From DATLZB01 sp035574175 (GTDB lineage Bacteria; Pseudomonadota; Alphaproteobacteria; Rhizobiales; Hyphomicrobiaceae), in contig DATLZB010000109.1 of assembly GCA_035574175.1 (NCBI GenBank), positions 1 to 64,000 on the forward strand: a stretch of 64,000 nucleotides of DNA. The letters run 5' to 3'. The notes beneath the pieces were generated by a model. The model was not told the origin of the DNA. It saw only the letters and a list, made by a program, of their open reading frames with translations, and did not search any database. This document shows, one piece after another, positions 33,022-42,697 of the stretch. The position numbers were made by a program, and so were the translations under genes. Every line of letters begins with the position of its first letter. Position 1 is the stretch's first letter.

Positions 33022-35084
33022 TGCCTCTCGGCCTCGCTGATGATGAGATTCTTGAAGGCATCGACCGAGACCACCTGCCCCGGGTTGACGACGGTGGTGC
33101 AGTCGAGCTGCTCGACGATGGCGGGACCGGCGAAGCTCAATCCAACGTCGAGCTGCTCGCGGCGATACACCGGGCACTCGATCGGCCGACCTGCGAACCG
33201 CACCTGCCGCCGCTCGCGCACGGCATCCTCGAGTTTCATCCCTGCGGGCGCAAAGCGCTCCATCTCGACCGGCGCGACGAGACCCGTCGAGCGGACGCGA
33301 TAGGTGACGATCTCAACCAGTTCCTCGGGCGCAGCGTGGCCGAACTGAAGCCTGTGTTCGGCATCGAAGGCGCGGCGAAGGGCATCGAGATCAGCGGCGC
33401 TGCGCAAGGGTGGGCAGGGAATGGTCAACTCGTAGCCCTGGCCGGCATAGCGCAGGTCGAGGGCGCGGGCGAGGCGGATACGGTCCTTCGCAAAGCCCTC
33501 ATCCTTAAGCTCGGCAACGGCCTGCCGCTCCAGGTCGACGAACACTTCATCGAGACCGGCCGGAGTGGCGGCGGTGAACGGCGTCAGCTTCGAGCGCACA
33601 TAGTCGTGGCGGACATCCGACATCAAGAGGCCGAGGGCAGAGAACACGCCGGGATAAAGCGGCACGATGACTCCGGCCATCCGCAAGCTGCGGGCGATGT
33701 CGCCGGCGTGGATGGGGCCGGCACCGCCGAAGGCGAGCAGCATGAACTCGCGCAGGTCGTGGCCGCGGATGGTGGAGATGGCCTTGATCGCCTCCTCCAT
33801 CTTGACGTTGATGATGCGGATGATGCCTTCGGCGGCGTCCAGAGCGTCGAGCCCGAGGGGGCGGGCGACGGCGGTCTCGATGGCGGCGAGCGCTGCCTTG
33901 CGGTCGAGCCGCATCTGCCCGCCCAGGAAACCGTCCTCGCTCAGGAAGCCCAGCGCCAGGTTGCAGTCGGTGATGGTCGGCAACGTGCCGCCGCGGCCGT
34001 AGCAGGCGGGCCCCGGCACGGCGCCGGCGCTTTCAGGCCCTACCTTAAGCGCGCCGAAGCGGTCAATGCGCGCGATGGTGCCGCCGCCAGCGCTCACCGT
34101 ATTGATGTCCATCATCGGCACGGCGAGGTCGCGGCCCTCGATCTTGCCCAGGTTGGCGACAATGGGTTCGCCTTGCGCAATCAGCGCCACGTCACAGGAG
34201 GTGCCGCCCATGTCGAAGGTGATGATGTTGGCGATACCCGTGGCGCGGGCAAGCGCCACGCCCGCGGTCACACCGCCCGCCGGGCCCGACAGCACGGTGG
34301 TCACGGCCTTCTTTGCGGTTGCCTCGAACGTCGCCGTGCCACCGTTCGACTGCATGATGTATTTCTGGCGAGTGGTCAAACCGGCTGCAGCCAGCCGCTC
34401 GCCGAGGCGCTCGATATAGCGGGCGAGGATCGGCTGGAGGTAGGCGTTGATGACGGTCGTGCTCAGCCGGTAGTACTCGCGAATCTGCGGCACGACCTCC
34501 GAGGACAGCGACACGTTGCAGCCGGGCATCTCCTCGGCGACGATATCGCGTACGCGCCTTTCGTGCTCGGGGCGCAGGAAGGAGAAGAGCAGGCACACGG
34601 CCATCGATTCGATCGAGCGGGAAGCAAGCTCGCGGAGCGTTTCGCGAAGGGCAGCCTCGTCGAGCGGCAGCAGCACCTCGCCGTCGAAGGCCACGCGCTC
34701 GCGCACCTCGCCGGTACGGCTTTGCGGCACGATGAGCGGCGGCTTCTCGTACATCACGTCGAAGATGGCGGGGCCGTGGGGGCGCGCTTGCTCGGCCACC
34801 TCGTAGATGCCGCGGAAGCCTTCGGTCACCAGCAGCCCAGTGCGGGCGCCCTTGCCCTCAAGCAGGGCATTGGTGCCGACCGTGGTGCCGTGGCAGAAGT
34901 GGCCGATGGCGGCCGGCTTCACGCCGCGCGAGATCAGGTGCTCGATGCCATGCAGGATGGCGCGGGATGGATCGTCGGGGGTGGAAGCGAGCTTTAGGAT
35001 CGAGATCTTGCCGCTGGCTTCGTCAAGGAACACGAAATCGGAAAAGGTGCCGCCGGTGTCGACGGTTACGCGGTGTGCCCCCAT
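33018..35084 (-). CDS. hyuA: Hydantoinase A/oxoprolinase family protein
   Basis: This 688-residue ATP-dependent subunit has an actin/ASKHA-like fold. The phosphate-binding motif VDTGGTFSDFVF is at the N-terminus, followed by HGTTVGTNALLEGKGA, the domain-II loop FDMGGTSCDVALI and GPACYGRGG. The family covers N-methylhydantoinase, 5-oxoprolinase and acetone carboxylase beta subunits. Nothing here fixes the substrate. It is the first gene of the operon. Downstream on the opposite strand of its promoter region lies a nitrile hydratase remnant, hinting at a former nitrogen-heterocycle or nitrile-use region. Confidence 0.9.
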   Translation of the reverse strand: MGAHRVTVDTGGTFSDFVFLDEASGKISILKLASTPDDPSRAILHGIEHLISRGVKPAAIGHFCHGTTVGTNALLEGKGARTGLLVTEGFRGIYEVAEQARPHGPAIFDVMYEKPPLIVPQSRTGEVRERVAFDGEVLLPLDEAALRETLRELASRSIESMAVCLLFSFLRPEHERRVRDIVAEEMPGCNVSLSSEVVPQIREYYRLSTTVINAYLQPILARYIERLGERLAAAGLTTRQKYIMQSNGGTATFEATAKKAVTTVLSGPAGGVTAGVALARATGIANIITFDMGGTSCDVALIAQGEPIVANLGKIEGRDLAVPMMDINTVSAGGGTIARIDRFGALKVGPESAGAVPGPACYGRGGTLPTITDCNLALGFLSEDGFLGGQMRLDRKAALAAIETAVARPLGLDALDAAEGIIRIINVKMEEAIKAISTIRGHDLREFMLLAFGGAGPIHAGDIARSLRMAGVIVPLYPGVFSALGLLMSDVRHDYVRSKLTPFTAATPAGLDEVFVDLERQAVAELKDEGFAKDRIRLARALDLRYAGQGYELTIPCPPLRSAADLDALRRAFDAEHRLQFGHAAPEELVEIVTYRVRSTGLVAPVEMERFAPAGMKLEDAVRERRQVRFAGRPIECPVYRREQLDVGLSFAGPAIVEQLDCTTVVNPGQVVSVDAFKNLIISEAERQ

Positions 35085-35261
35085 GCCTTGCGCGACCTCC
35101 CAACCCGAGCCCTTGCGGCGGTAGTGGCGGAGGACGACAGAGGTGTCAAGGCGGCGGCCGATGCGCTGCCGCCACCGGGAGCAGGGGTCGCGACTGGACG
35201 TCGACGCTGTCCGGTGTCAGAGAAGAGCGGGCGGCCCTGGAGGTTTGCCGAGCTGGATGAC

Positions 35262-35627
35262 ATGCGCGGGCTGCACGACATCGGCGGACTCCCGGCAGGG
35301 CCCGGAGAGGCGCACGCGCGTGAGCATGAGGTCACCTCCGGGAGAAGCAGATGGAGGCGCTGCGCAGGTTGATCGGCGCCAAGCGGATCGTCGGCGCGCA
35401 CGAGAACCGGCGCAAGGAGCTCGGGCAGCGGCGCGCCGTGCTCGCCGAGTCGGTACCGAGATCGGCAACGATGTCGAGGTGCGCGTGCACGATTCGACGG
35501 CGGAGATGCGCTATCTGGTGATCCCCCGCCGGCCGGAGGGAGGGATGAGCTTTCCGGGGCCGAACTCGCTTGGCTCGTCACCCGCGACGCCAAGACCGGG
35601 GCCGCCCAAGCCAAGCTTCCCTTGTAG
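35262..35627 (+). pseudogene. Nitrile hydratase remnant (beta N-terminus joined to alpha C-terminus)
   Basis: Reading across frames recovers parts of two nitrile hydratase subunits. The first is MRGLHDIGGLPAGPGEAH, with EHE continuing after a frameshift near 35330 as HLREKQMEALRRLIG, as at the start of a beta-like subunit. The second begins at about 35433: RAVLAE, a one-base loss near 35449, then GTEIGNDVEVRVHDSTAE and MRYLVIPRRPEGG. A second shift near 35555 gives AELAWLVTRDAKTG and a stop at 35625. That second part is the C-terminus of an alpha subunit. The metal-binding cysteine motif of alpha is missing. At least three frame breaks and the internal deletion make this clearly non-functional. 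Confidence 0.75.
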
Positions 35628-36154
35628 GACGCGGGTGCTCGGATGGACCTACGCCCCTCCGGCCCGCGTGCGGTCCGCAACTTAGCGCGGTAGGCTGATG
35701 TGAGATATCGGTTTACACGCCGTATCTATTTGACGTAGGCTGAGGGATCGGACGGCTTGGCCGGTCGGACAATCCACGGGGGAGCTTCGGCTGGACCCGA
35801 CCGAAGCCAGGCCCATTCCGCGCCCAAGAGGCGCGGCCTTGACGCCTGGATCCGGTCTCTAGGCAGGCGCCGCGGGGGCTTTACGCTGCTCGGTAGGTCT
35901 GCGCTGGAGACGATCCAGGCGCCAGGAGGTTCGCGGAGTTCGCCCGATGCGGCGTTGGCTACCCCGCTGCAACGCGCGCGTCTGGTGAACGCAGGGGCCC
36001 GCCCGCCCCTACCCCCCGATCGGTCCACCGATCGGGGGGCTTTCGTCAGTGCGGTTTGCCCGCGAGACTTCGCCGCTTGTCAGCGGCCGCGTTTTTCATC
36101 AGCCTTTGGCCCGAATGGGGCGCGCATGCGCTCAGCACCCAATCGGATCGGACG
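35628..36154. other. Gene-free stretch with several hairpins
   Basis: No protein-coding frame here looks convincing on either strand. Inverted repeats are frequent: GCTTCGG (35784-35790) / CCGAAGC (35801-35807), and CCGCGCC (35818-35824) / GGCGCGG (35830-35836). The block ends in a strong terminator-like hairpin at 36012-36039. It could hold a non-coding RNA read on the + strand, or it may be decayed DNA following the nitrile hydratase remnant. I could not match it to tmRNA, RNase P, 4.5S or 6S RNA. Confidence 0.4.
36012..36039 (+). terminator. Strong terminator-like hairpin
   Basis: There is a perfect twelve-base-pair stem CCCCCCGATCGG / CCGATCGGGGGG around a TCCA loop, followed by CTTTCG. 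The thymine tract is short, but the stem is exceptional. It would stop transcription arriving from the left, isolating the epimerase gene that starts at 36155. Confidence 0.6.
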
Positions 36155-37165
36155 ATGCGCTATCTCGTGACCGGCACCGCCGGCTTCATCGGCTACCACC
36201 TCGCCAAGCGGCTGCTCGACGAGGGCCACGAGGTGGTCGGCATCGACGGCTTCACGCCCTACTATGACGTGGCGCTCAAGGAACGGCGCCACGCCATGCT
36301 GGCAGCCCGCAACGGGTTCAAGGGGCACCGCGCGATGCTCGAGGATGCGGCCGCACTGGCGCGGATTTGGTCGGAGGAGACCATCGACGTCGTCGTTCAC
36401 CTCGCGGCGCAGGCCGGCGTGCGCTACAGTCTGGAGAACCCGCGCTCCTATGTGGATGCCAACGTGGTCGGCACCTTCAATGTGCTCGAACTGGTGCGCC
36501 AGCGCCCGGTGCGGCACTTGATGGTGGCGTCGACGAGCTCCGTTTACGGCGCAAATGCGTCGCTGCCGTTCCGGGAGACCGACCGCGTCGCCCATCCGCT
36601 CACGCTCTACGCTGCTACCAAGCAGGCGGGCGAGGTCATGGCTCACTGCTACAGCCATCTGTGGGGTGTGCCCACCACGGCCTTCCGCTTCTTCACCGTG
36701 TATGGGCCCTGGGGGCGGCCGGACATGGCCCTGTTCAAGTTCACCAAGGGGATTCTCGAGGGCACGCCGATCGACGTCTACAACCACGGCCGGATGGAAC
36801 GCGACTTCACCTATATCGACGACTTGGTCGAGGCGATCTACCGCCTGGCGCAACTGCCGCCGTCTCCTCCCGGCGATCGCGGTGGAGCCGAGGAGGACCC
36901 CTCGCTGTCGCCGGTGGCTGCCTACCGATTGGTGAACATCGGCGGCGGCCGCCCGGTGGGTCTCATGGACTTTATCGAAGCGGTGGAACGGGCCGTTGGA
37001 AGAGCGAGCCTGCGCAACTACATGGAGATGCAGGCCGGCGATATCGAGCGCACGAGCGCGAGTGCGGAGATCCTGGAGCGGCTCATCGGCTTCAGGCCGG
37101 CAACGCCCATCTCAGAAGGGGTCAAGGCGTTCGTCGATTGGTATCGCCAGTACTACGGCGCCTAA
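36155..37165 (+). CDS. NAD-dependent epimerase (UDP-glucuronate 4-epimerase-like)
   Basis: This 336-residue extended SDR enzyme has the NAD loop GTAGFIGYH, catalytic STSSVYG and YAATKQ (Tyr and Lys), and FFTVYGPWGRPDMA in the sugar-nucleotide region. The motif set and length match UDP-glucuronate 4-epimerases of capsule and LPS synthesis (LspL/Cap1J group). The start at 36155 removes a non-homologous leader that the longer frame from 36056 would add. It has no glycosyltransferase neighbours, so its polysaccharide is not evident. Confidence 0.9.
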   Translation: MRYLVTGTAGFIGYHLAKRLLDEGHEVVGIDGFTPYYDVALKERRHAMLAARNGFKGHRAMLEDAAALARIWSEETIDVVVHLAAQAGVRYSLENPRSYVDANVVGTFNVLELVRQRPVRHLMVASTSSVYGANASLPFRETDRVAHPLTLYAATKQAGEVMAHCYSHLWGVPTTAFRFFTVYGPWGRPDMALFKFTKGILEGTPIDVYNHGRMERDFTYIDDLVEAIYRLAQLPPSPPGDRGGAEEDPSLSPVAAYRLVNIGGGRPVGLMDFIEAVERAVGRASLRNYMEMQAGDIERTSASAEILERLIGFRPATPISEGVKAFVDWYRQYYGA

Positions 37166-37228
37166 ATACGGAGCGTTTCCGGCGGCTGAGGCGAGCGGGC
37201 CGGAGAGGTCGCGAGCGAGGTCCTGCCC

Positions 37229-37501
37229 ATGTCGGTAATCAGCCGCATCAACACGCAGCAGGCGCGGTACAATCCGGAGGCCGTGTTCGATGGCCCGGAA
37301 CAGCTCCTCGAGGAGGTGGCCCTCACCCGGGGGCAGAAACTCGCTGCGCTCGAGCAGTGGGCGAAAAGCATCGCGCTCAGGCTCGATGCCACGGCCGAGG
37401 GCATGCCGCCCAGCGGCCGCGAGTCCGATGAGGCCGAGCTGCTGCGCCGCGTGCGCCTGGCCGAGGACAAGCTGCTCGCCCAGTCCTCCGCTTTAAGTTA
37501 G
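37229..37501 (+). CDS. Small conserved-type hypothetical protein (90 aa)
   Basis: This 90-residue soluble, helical, acidic protein has no cysteines or membrane segment. The segment FDGPEQLLEEVALTRGQKL, followed by ALEQWAKSIALRLDATAEGM, looks like the small uncharacterised proteins found in many Rhizobiales genomes. GCGAGG lies eight bases before ATG 37229. It follows the epimerase by 60 bases. Its stop overlaps by four bases the stop of the convergent cyclotransferase gene. Confidence 0.65.
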   Translation: MSVISRINTQQARYNPEAVFDGPEQLLEEVALTRGQKLAALEQWAKSIALRLDATAEGMPPSGRESDEAELLRRVRLAEDKLLAQSSALS

Positions 37502-37950
37502 ACGGCGGCGCGATGCAGGGCGGGCTCGGATGCAGGGCTCGAGCGGACGGCTGTTGGTGCCGGCCGCCAGCGTCCTTCGGGCAGCGGGCGCCCGGCGCGC
37601 ACGTCCCATTGGTAGAGATAAACCCAGGCGGTCAGCTCGCGCCCGTCGCACAGCTGAACCGTGCGGCGGGCGCGCACGTACTCGGTCAGGGTCGGTGCGG
37701 CTGGGTGGATGCCTTCGTAGGCATCGAGCCAATCGAGCGAACGGGTGGCGTCGTTCAGAGCGTAAACCTCGCCGTGAACGATCGAGCGGGTGTCGTGGCA
37801 GTCACGCAAGCCCGGCCACTTGCCGAAATCGTAGAGCCGGCCGGCAATGGTCGCCGGTCCGAGATTGACGGCTTCTTTCGCCAGCCGGGCGCCCATGGGA
37901 TGAGCGGCCGTCGACATCAGCGTGCCATACACAAACAGGTACTCGGGCAT
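37498..37950 (-). CDS. Gamma-glutamylcyclotransferase-family protein (first of two)
   Basis: This 150-residue AIG2/GGCT-fold protein has the substrate-loop motif LFVYGTLM at the N-terminus and the general-acid Glu in LDAYEGI. Family members cyclise gamma-glutamyl amines or amino acids to 5-oxoproline. I use ATG 37950 because it places VYGTLM directly at the start, as in the family. A paralogue of the same orientation lies 130 bases upstream (38080-38490). Confidence 0.85.
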   Translation of the reverse strand: MPEYLFVYGTLMSTAAHPMGARLAKEAVNLGPATIAGRLYDFGKWPGLRDCHDTRSIVHGEVYALNDATRSLDWLDAYEGIHPAAPTLTEYVRARRTVQLCDGRELTAWVYLYQWDVRAGRPLPEGRWRPAPTAVRSSPASEPALHRAAV

Positions 37951-38079
37951 GGTCGTGCTCAAACCCTCGCCGATCGAAATTCTGACGCGCCGCAATAGTT
38001 ACCACAACCTTAACGTGTAATCTACTGTAAACGACAACCTACATTGGAGCATGCGGTCGCACGTAGGCCCGGGTCTGCG

Positions 38080-38490
38080 TCACTCGGTCAGCCAGCGGCC
38101 GTTGTTGAGCAGCCGTGCCGCGTTCGGACGGCGGGCATAGAGGTAGACCCAAGCGGTTAGCTTGCGGCCATCGGCGAGGCGAACGGGCCGGGTGGCGCGG
38201 CGGTATTCGCCCCTATTCTGCTCGCCCCGGGCGATACCCTCGTAGCGATCGAGCCAACGCAGCGTGGCGGCAGGATTGCGCAGCGCGAAAACCTCACCGT
38301 GGACAAGGTGGGCGGCGCTTGCGCTCGCCAGCAGACCCGGGTAGCGGCCGAGGTCGTAAAGACGGCCGGGGGTGGTGGCACGGCCCAGGCTCTTGGCCTC
38401 ACGCTGGAGGCGCCGGCGCTGGGCGCAACCGAGCGGTCCGGAGGCAACCGACATCAGCGTGCCGTACACAAAAAGGTGACCGGTAAACAT
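38080..38490 (-). CDS. Gamma-glutamylcyclotransferase-family protein (second of two)
   Basis: The 136-residue paralogue of the gene at 37498 has the same LFVYGTLM motif, GRLYDLGRYPGL, the catalytic Glu in LDRYEGI and a closing AWVYLY segment. Chain length and order of motifs agree, so a tandem duplication followed by divergence is likely. An in-frame methionine at 38514 would add eight residues. It is divergent from the YHS gene, with the two promoters in the 115 bases between. Confidence 0.85.
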   Translation of the reverse strand: MFTGHLFVYGTLMSVASGPLGCAQRRRLQREAKSLGRATTPGRLYDLGRYPGLLASASAAHLVHGEVFALRNPAATLRWLDRYEGIARGEQNRGEYRRATRPVRLADGRKLTAWVYLYARRPNAARLLNNGRWLTE

Positions 38491-38605
38491 GGCAATCTTC
38501 ACCGATTCACGCACCGTCCGCGACCGATGATCACCGGCATTTGCCTCGCCCGTGAACGCTTATTGCACCATATCCTGCTGGAACCCGCCCGCTGGAGGAT
38601 GCGCC

Positions 38606-39076
38606 ATGCTGTCTCGCACTCTGCTCGGCCTCGCGGCGTTGGCGGCCGCAGCCCTTGCCGCCGCCGCAACGCTTCGCCCGACACTGGCGGCCGAGCCGCC
38701 GATCTATACAGGCCTGGTCACCGGCGTGGCGGTGGGCGGCTACGATCCGGTCGCCTACTTCACGGAGGGCAAACCGGTCAAAGGGCGAGAACAGCTGACG
38801 CTCGAGCACGAGGGCGTCACGTGGCGCTTCGCCAGCGAGGCCAACCGCGAGGCATTCAAGGCGGACCCCGCCAAGTTCGCGCCCCAGTACGGCGGCTATT
38901 GCGCATGGGCCGTATCGCGCGGCTATACGGCCAAGGGCGATCCCAACGCCTGGACTGTGGTCGATGGCAAGCTCTATCTCAACTACAACCTGTCGGTGAA
39001 GCGGGACTGGGAGAAGGACATCCCCGGCAACATCAAGAAGGGCGATGCCAACTGGCCGAAGGTGCTCGGGAAGTAA
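38606..39076 (+). CDS. Exported YHS domain-containing protein
   Basis: This 156-residue protein has a long alanine/leucine-rich signal peptide (residues 1-29, ending LAAEP), then GGYDPVAYFTEGKPVKG and a YHS-type module with FAPQYGGYCAWAVS. YHS domains are thought to bind metal, and periplasmic members of this type are widespread in alphaproteobacteria without a known role. GGAGG is eight bases before ATG 38606. It is monocistronic and converges with glyS. Confidence 0.88.
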   Translation: MLSRTLLGLAALAAAALAAAATLRPTLAAEPPIYTGLVTGVAVGGYDPVAYFTEGKPVKGREQLTLEHEGVTWRFASEANREAFKADPAKFAPQYGGYCAWAVSRGYTAKGDPNAWTVVDGKLYLNYNLSVKRDWEKDIPGNIKKGDANWPKVLGK

Positions 39077-39103
39077 CGGGTCCAGAGGCCGACCGTGTGG
39101 GCG

Positions 39104-41242
39104 TCAGCCGGCGATCCTGGAGAAGTCGGCGACGTTCAAGGTGGCGGCGCGGATCTCGGACAAGAGATGCAGGCGGTTCACGCGCAGCTTCGCATTGTCC
39201 GTGTTCACCGTCACCTTGTCAAAAAAGGCATCGACGGGACGGCGCAGCTCGGCCAGCGCCCGCATGGCACCGGCGAAGTTCTCCACCTCGATCGCCTTGC
39301 GGGTGTCCTCCTTGACCTTCTCGATGGCCGCATCGAGCGCCAGCTCCTCCGGCGCCTCGAGCAGCCCGGGGTCGGCCTCGCCGGCATAGCTTCGCTTATC
39401 CCTCTTCTCCTCGTCGCGAATGATGTTGACGGCGCGCTTGACCCCGATCAGCAGGCTGGCGCCGTCGTCGGTCTTCAGGAACTCGGAAAGCGCTTCCACG
39501 CGCTTGACGATCAGTGCCAGGTCGTCCTGGCCGCCCAGCGAGAACACCGCGTCGATGAGGTCGTGGCGCGCCCCCTTCTCGCGCAGATGCACCTTGAGGC
39601 GGTCGGCGAAGAAGGAAAGGAGGTCGAGCACGCGTCCGTAGACGATCAGGCTGTTGAACCTCCGGTCGGACGTATCCGCCTCGAGTTCGCGGTCGGTTCC
39701 CTCGAGCGAATGCTCGAGCCGCATCAGGTGTGCTTGCATAGTGGGTACTAGCGGCAACCGCAGATCATTCTCCAGAACGATGCGGATGACGCCGAGCGCC
39801 GCCCGCCGAAGCTGATAGGGATCGCCCGAGCCGGTCGGCTTCTCGCCGATGGCCCAGAAGCCCACCAGCGTGTCGAGCTTGTCGGCGAGCGCCACCGCGA
39901 TCGCCACCGCGTCGCCCTCGGAGGCGAGCGGCACGGTATCGTTGGGCCCACGCGGCTTGTAGTGCAGCTCGATGGCGCGGGCGATCTCGGGCTTGGTGCC
40001 GGCGGCTTGCGCGTAGTAGCGGCCCATCGTTCCCTGCAGCTCGGGGAACTCGCCGACCATGCCGGAGACGAGATCGGCCTTGCAGAGCTGGGCGGCACGC
40101 CGCGCGTCGGCCGGATCGGCGTCGACGGCGCCCGCAATCTGAAAGGCGAGCTCGGCAATGCGCTCAACGCGCTCCTTCTGGGTGCCGAGTTTCTCGTGAA
40201 AGGTGATGCCGTCGAGGGCGGAGGCCATTTCATCGAGCGGACGCTTCAGATCCTGTTCCCAGAAAAAGCGGGCGTCGGCGAGGCGGGCGTCGATCACCTT
40301 CTCGTTGCCGGCGACGATCCGTGCGCCGCCGTCAGGAGGCGACAGGTTGGAGACGAGCAGGAAGCGGTTGGCAAGCTTTGCCGTGCGCGGGTGGCGCAGC
40401 GAGAAGCACTTCTGGTGGTTCTTCATGGCGGTGATGAGACACTCGGCAGGCACCTTCAGGTAGTCCTCGTCAAAGTGGCCCATCAGCACGGTCGGCCACT
40501 CGGTCAAGCCCGCGTTCTCGGCGAGCAGGGCCTCGTCGGCGACCAGCTCGAGCTTGTGCTTGCCGGCCAGCGCCAGCGCCTGCTCGCGGATCATCTCGGC
40601 CCGTTCGGAGGCCGGCAGCAGCACCTTCCGTGCCCTGAGCTTCTTGCCGTAGTCGGCGAAGCCCGACACGTCGAACGGCTCATTGCCGTCGAAGCGGTGG
40701 CCGCGCGTGGTGTTGCCGCTCTTGATGCCGGCGACCTCGAACGGCACGACCTTGCCGTCGAGCAGGCAGACGATCGAGTGCAGCGGGCGCACCCAGGTGA
40801 AGCTGTGGCTCGCCCAGCGCATCGATTTCGGCCACGGGAATCTGGCGAGCACCTCTGGCACGACGGCGGCGATGATCTCCGCCGCCCTGCGGCCGGGCTT
40901 GTCGATTTTCGCGACGTAATAGTCGCCCTTCTTCGGGTCGGGAACGACGGTGGCCTCGCCGATCGACTTGAGCCCCGCGCCTTTCAGGAAGCCCTGGATC
41001 GCGGCTTCGGGAGCGCCGACGCGCGGACCCTTGCGCTCCTCGGACATGGCGGGCGATTTGTCCGGCACGCCGTCGATCACCAGGGCGAGCCGGCGCGGCG
41101 TGGAGAAGGCATGGGCCTCGCCGACTGCGAGGCCCTGTGCCTTCAGTCCGTCGACGATGAGCCGCTTCAAGTCTTCGGCCGCGCGGGCCTGCATGCGTGC
41201 CGGGATCTCTTCAGAGAACAGCTCGAGCAGCAGCTCAGCCAT
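39104..41242 (-). CDS. glyS: Glycine-tRNA ligase beta subunit
   Basis: The 712-residue beta subunit of the alpha2beta2 glycyl-tRNA synthetase is involved in tRNA binding. It opens MAELLLELFSEEIPARMQ, contains FSTPRRLAL and SFTWVRPLHSIVCLLDG, and ends with the DALR anticodon-binding domain. I start at 41242 (GAGG upstream), because the upstream extension of the open frame is unlike any GlyS. It lies 210 bases after glyQ and a stable hairpin sits in the gap. Confidence 0.96.
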   Translation of the reverse strand: MAELLLELFSEEIPARMQARAAEDLKRLIVDGLKAQGLAVGEAHAFSTPRRLALVIDGVPDKSPAMSEERKGPRVGAPEAAIQGFLKGAGLKSIGEATVVPDPKKGDYYVAKIDKPGRRAAEIIAAVVPEVLARFPWPKSMRWASHSFTWVRPLHSIVCLLDGKVVPFEVAGIKSGNTTRGHRFDGNEPFDVSGFADYGKKLRARKVLLPASERAEMIREQALALAGKHKLELVADEALLAENAGLTEWPTVLMGHFDEDYLKVPAECLITAMKNHQKCFSLRHPRTAKLANRFLLVSNLSPPDGGARIVAGNEKVIDARLADARFFWEQDLKRPLDEMASALDGITFHEKLGTQKERVERIAELAFQIAGAVDADPADARRAAQLCKADLVSGMVGEFPELQGTMGRYYAQAAGTKPEIARAIELHYKPRGPNDTVPLASEGDAVAIAVALADKLDTLVGFWAIGEKPTGSGDPYQLRRAALGVIRIVLENDLRLPLVPTMQAHLMRLEHSLEGTDRELEADTSDRRFNSLIVYGRVLDLLSFFADRLKVHLREKGARHDLIDAVFSLGGQDDLALIVKRVEALSEFLKTDDGASLLIGVKRAVNIIRDEEKRDKRSYAGEADPGLLEAPEELALDAAIEKVKEDTRKAIEVENFAGAMRALAELRRPVDAFFDKVTVNTDNAKLRVNRLHLLSEIRAATLNVADFSRIAG

Positions 41243-41342
41243 GGCATGTCCTCTTTGCCAAGCCTGCCGAGCAGGCCTGCCAGACAATCCGAACACGCCC
41301 TCTCCAGCCGCGTTCGCGGAAGCCGCGCCGGCGGCCATCCGG

Positions 41343-41366
41343 GATCTTGCCGAGTGCGGCAAGATC
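41343..41366. repeat. Perfect hairpin between glyQ and glyS
   Basis: The arms GATCTTGCCG (41343-41352) and CGGCAAGATC (41357-41366) pair perfectly around a four-base loop in the 210-base gap between glyQ and glyS. There is no thymine run on either side, so it is not an ordinary terminator. It might set the relative yield of the two subunits or protect the message. Confidence 0.5.
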
Positions 41367-41452
41367 GAGCCCGGGAACATCCCGCCGCGCGGCCGGTTGA
41401 AGCGACGTTAGCCGGGAACCCAGCCGCACAGGGGGCGCACACACTGCCAACA

Positions 41453-42400
<948 letters not shown>

Positions 42401-42486
42401 CGAGCGGCACTGGGTTGAGGGATCGGCCGCGCACTATACGCAAATCAGGCCTTGCGTCATCAGGGATTGCGCTTTCATGCCGGCGC

Positions 42487-42678
42487 TCAGCGCTTGGCCG
42501 GCCGATAGACGCGTGCGTCCTCGTCCCACTCGAGCGGGCCCAGATCGCGCGGGCCGCGGGAGCTTTGCCTAAACCGCTCGCGGTCAGCGGCCAGCGACCG
42601 CTCCCATTCCCGTGCGAGCCAGCGATATCCGAGGTAGAGCCCGGCTCCCATCAGGCCAAGAAGGAGAAGCTGTGGCAT
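42487..42678 (-). CDS. Small single-span membrane protein (63 aa)
   Basis: This 63-residue ORF starts at ATG 42678 with CGGAGG seven bases upstream. The first 20 residues (MPQLLLLGLMGAGLYLGYRW) form one membrane helix, and the rest is charged and ends DEDARVYRPAKR. It begins 20 bases after the S49 peptidase stop, so it is likely co-transcribed. The function is unknown, but the ribosome binding site and position make it credible. Confidence 0.65.
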   Translation of the reverse strand: MPQLLLLGLMGAGLYLGYRWLAREWERSLAADRERFRQSSRGPRDLGPLEWDEDARVYRPAKR

Positions 42679-42697
42679 CGATCGCCTCCGGAGCGAC

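Noticed and set aside
33021..34997. Long + strand ORF of 658 codons across hyuA
   Set aside because: It runs antisense to a well-supported gene with clear family motifs and shows no recognisable domain.
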